In this document: piece by piece, positions 63,461 to 64,000 of the stretch
How positions within the stretch are numbered: position 1 is the stretch's first letter
How the letters are laid out: every line of letters starts with the position of its first letter
NCBI GenBank assembly: GCA_902578265.1
Contig: CACHCA010000001.1
Coordinates: 62,001-126,000 of the forward strand
Direction: 5' to 3'
DNA: 64,000 nt
From: an uncultured Pelagibacteraceae bacterium
GTDB lineage: Bacteria; Pseudomonadota; Alphaproteobacteria; Pelagibacterales; Pelagibacteraceae
Notes under the pieces: generated by a model
The model's database searches: none
The model's input: only the letters and a program-made list of their open reading frames with translations
What the model was told of the DNA's origin: nothing
Position numbers and translations under genes: made by a program

Positions 63461-64000
63461 TCTTTAACAAACACTACAGTTAATTCTGCTACTTTGAATC
63501 CAAATTTAGTCATTGTAGCCCTATTAATTGCTACACGTTCATCTTGTTTGAAAATCCAATCATCAAAAGTAATTTTCATTTCTTTACCTTTAACAGGAAC
63601 TAACAAAACATATTCAAATTTAAAAGCTGGACCATATGAATATCCTTTTGCTTTACCAACAACATCTCCTGCTGTACCCTCATAATTATTTTCATCAATT
63701 TTAGTGATCTGCCATTGTCTGGTTTGAATTTCCCCATCATCCCAGTTAAATTTTTCGTCGAGTATCAGTTGTTTGCCATCCCATTTTCCGTTTAAATCTG
63801 CAGAAAATTGTCTTGTGACTTTTCCAGATCTATTTTGAAGCACACCCCAAGCTTTTACATTGCCGGACAAATAATTTTCAATAATCAATCTAGGTTCTTT
63901 ATTTTTAAAATCTTCAGGTTTCATAGCGCTATTTTTCGAGCAGTTTGTAATTAAGAAAAGAAAAATTATCAATAAAATTGATTTGCTATTTTTAAGTTTA
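63457..64000 (-). CDS. DUF3833 family lipoprotein (5' end outside the window)
   Basis: The frame stays open from its stop to the right edge: beyond the first TTG at 63972, codons KLKNSKSILL continue, so the true start lies past 64000. The visible N-terminal part (about KLKNSKSILLIIFLFLITNC) looks like a lipoprotein signal with Cys, although Asn at -1 is unusual. The body matches DUF3833: QNRSGKVTRQFSADLNGKWD, RQWQITKIDENNYEGTAGDV and the C-terminal KFGFKVAELTVVF. Function unknown. Confidence 0.78.
   Translation of the reverse strand, partial: KLKNSKSILLIIFLFLITNCSKNSAMKPEDFKNKEPRLIIENYLSGNVKAWGVLQNRSGKVTRQFSADLNGKWDGKQLILDEKFNWDDGEIQTRQWQITKIDENNYEGTAGDVVGKAKGYSYGPAFKFEYVLLVPVKGKEMKITFDDWIFKQDERVAINRATMTKFGFKVAELTVVFVKD

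Noticed and set aside
63457-63972. TTG at 63972 as the start of the DUF3833 gene
   Set aside because: The frame stays open to the window edge and the residues before the TTG complete a normal lipoprotein signal, so the true start lies outside.

Overview
The window is AT-rich, extremely compact chromosomal DNA from a streamlined alphaproteobacterium, almost certainly the SAR11 clade (Candidatus Pelagibacter or a close relative). Four things point there: lysine-, isoleucine- and asparagine-rich proteins; intergenic gaps that are mostly zero to a few tens of bases; alphaproteobacterial gene neighbourhoods (lptF-lptG-lptD-surA-pdxA-rsmA, accB-accC beside DUF2155 and NDUFA12, mrcA-prfB, anmK-tyrS); and a DMT/ABC transporter, C1 and osmolyte gene content. 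No rRNA, tRNA, CRISPR, insertion sequence or prophage was seen. Only one gap exceeds 300 bases (55857-56322).

Layout. 1-1.7 kb: start of the Suf Fe-S operon (iscR-sufB, minus), preceded by a near-perfect IscR type-1 operator. 1.8-13.3 kb: hydrolase, anmK, tyrS, an AsmA-like protein, prfB (with an intact programmed +1 frameshift site), PBP1A, RNase E/G and thiS-thiG. 13.4-17.2 kb: aroQ-accB-accC, DUF2155, NDUFA12 and a stand-alone homologue of the C-terminal domain of class II ribonucleotide reductase. 17.2-24.2 kb: aspS, a DnaA-like Hda protein, DUF2066, purM-purN, ndk, pepA. 24.3-31.4 kb: the LPS export/outer-membrane biogenesis operon. 31.4-34.0 kb: fabD-fabG-acpP-gmk. 34.1-36.7 kb: rpsF-rpsR-rplI-dnaB. 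36.7-44.8 kb: RND/MMPL exporter, cvpA-purF, HD-domain protein, glutathione synthesis (gshA-gshB), DMT transporter.

44.8-50.7 kb: MFS transporter, cmk, a coiled-coil protein, a DMT-amidinotransferase operon, a NifU-like scaffold and an HPP-family membrane protein. 50.7-55.9 kb: a complete branched-chain-amino-acid-type ABC transporter, with a hairpin between the binding-protein gene and the rest, and a possible 27-residue membrane peptide at its end. 56.3-64 kb: NAD-dependent formate dehydrogenase, a secreted MsrA, SelO, a methyltransferase, a TspO-FAD oxidoreductase-2OG oxygenase operon, an SDR and a DUF3833 lipoprotein cut by the window edge.

Most of the window is housekeeping. The points most worth a second look are the IscR operator, the RF2 recoding site (which changes the start of prfB), an RNase E without its zinc-link cysteines, the orphan TSCPD/NrdJ-C protein, the DMT-amidinotransferase operon, the GTGA-coupled mini membrane ORF, a paired inverted repeat over the binding-protein promoter, and the repeated use of one shared tetranucleotide (TTAA, CTAA or TTAG) as the stop codons of both genes at convergent junctions. 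I did not find a clearly new multi-gene defence or mobile system. Family assignments come from motif and sequence recognition alone; no database search was run.
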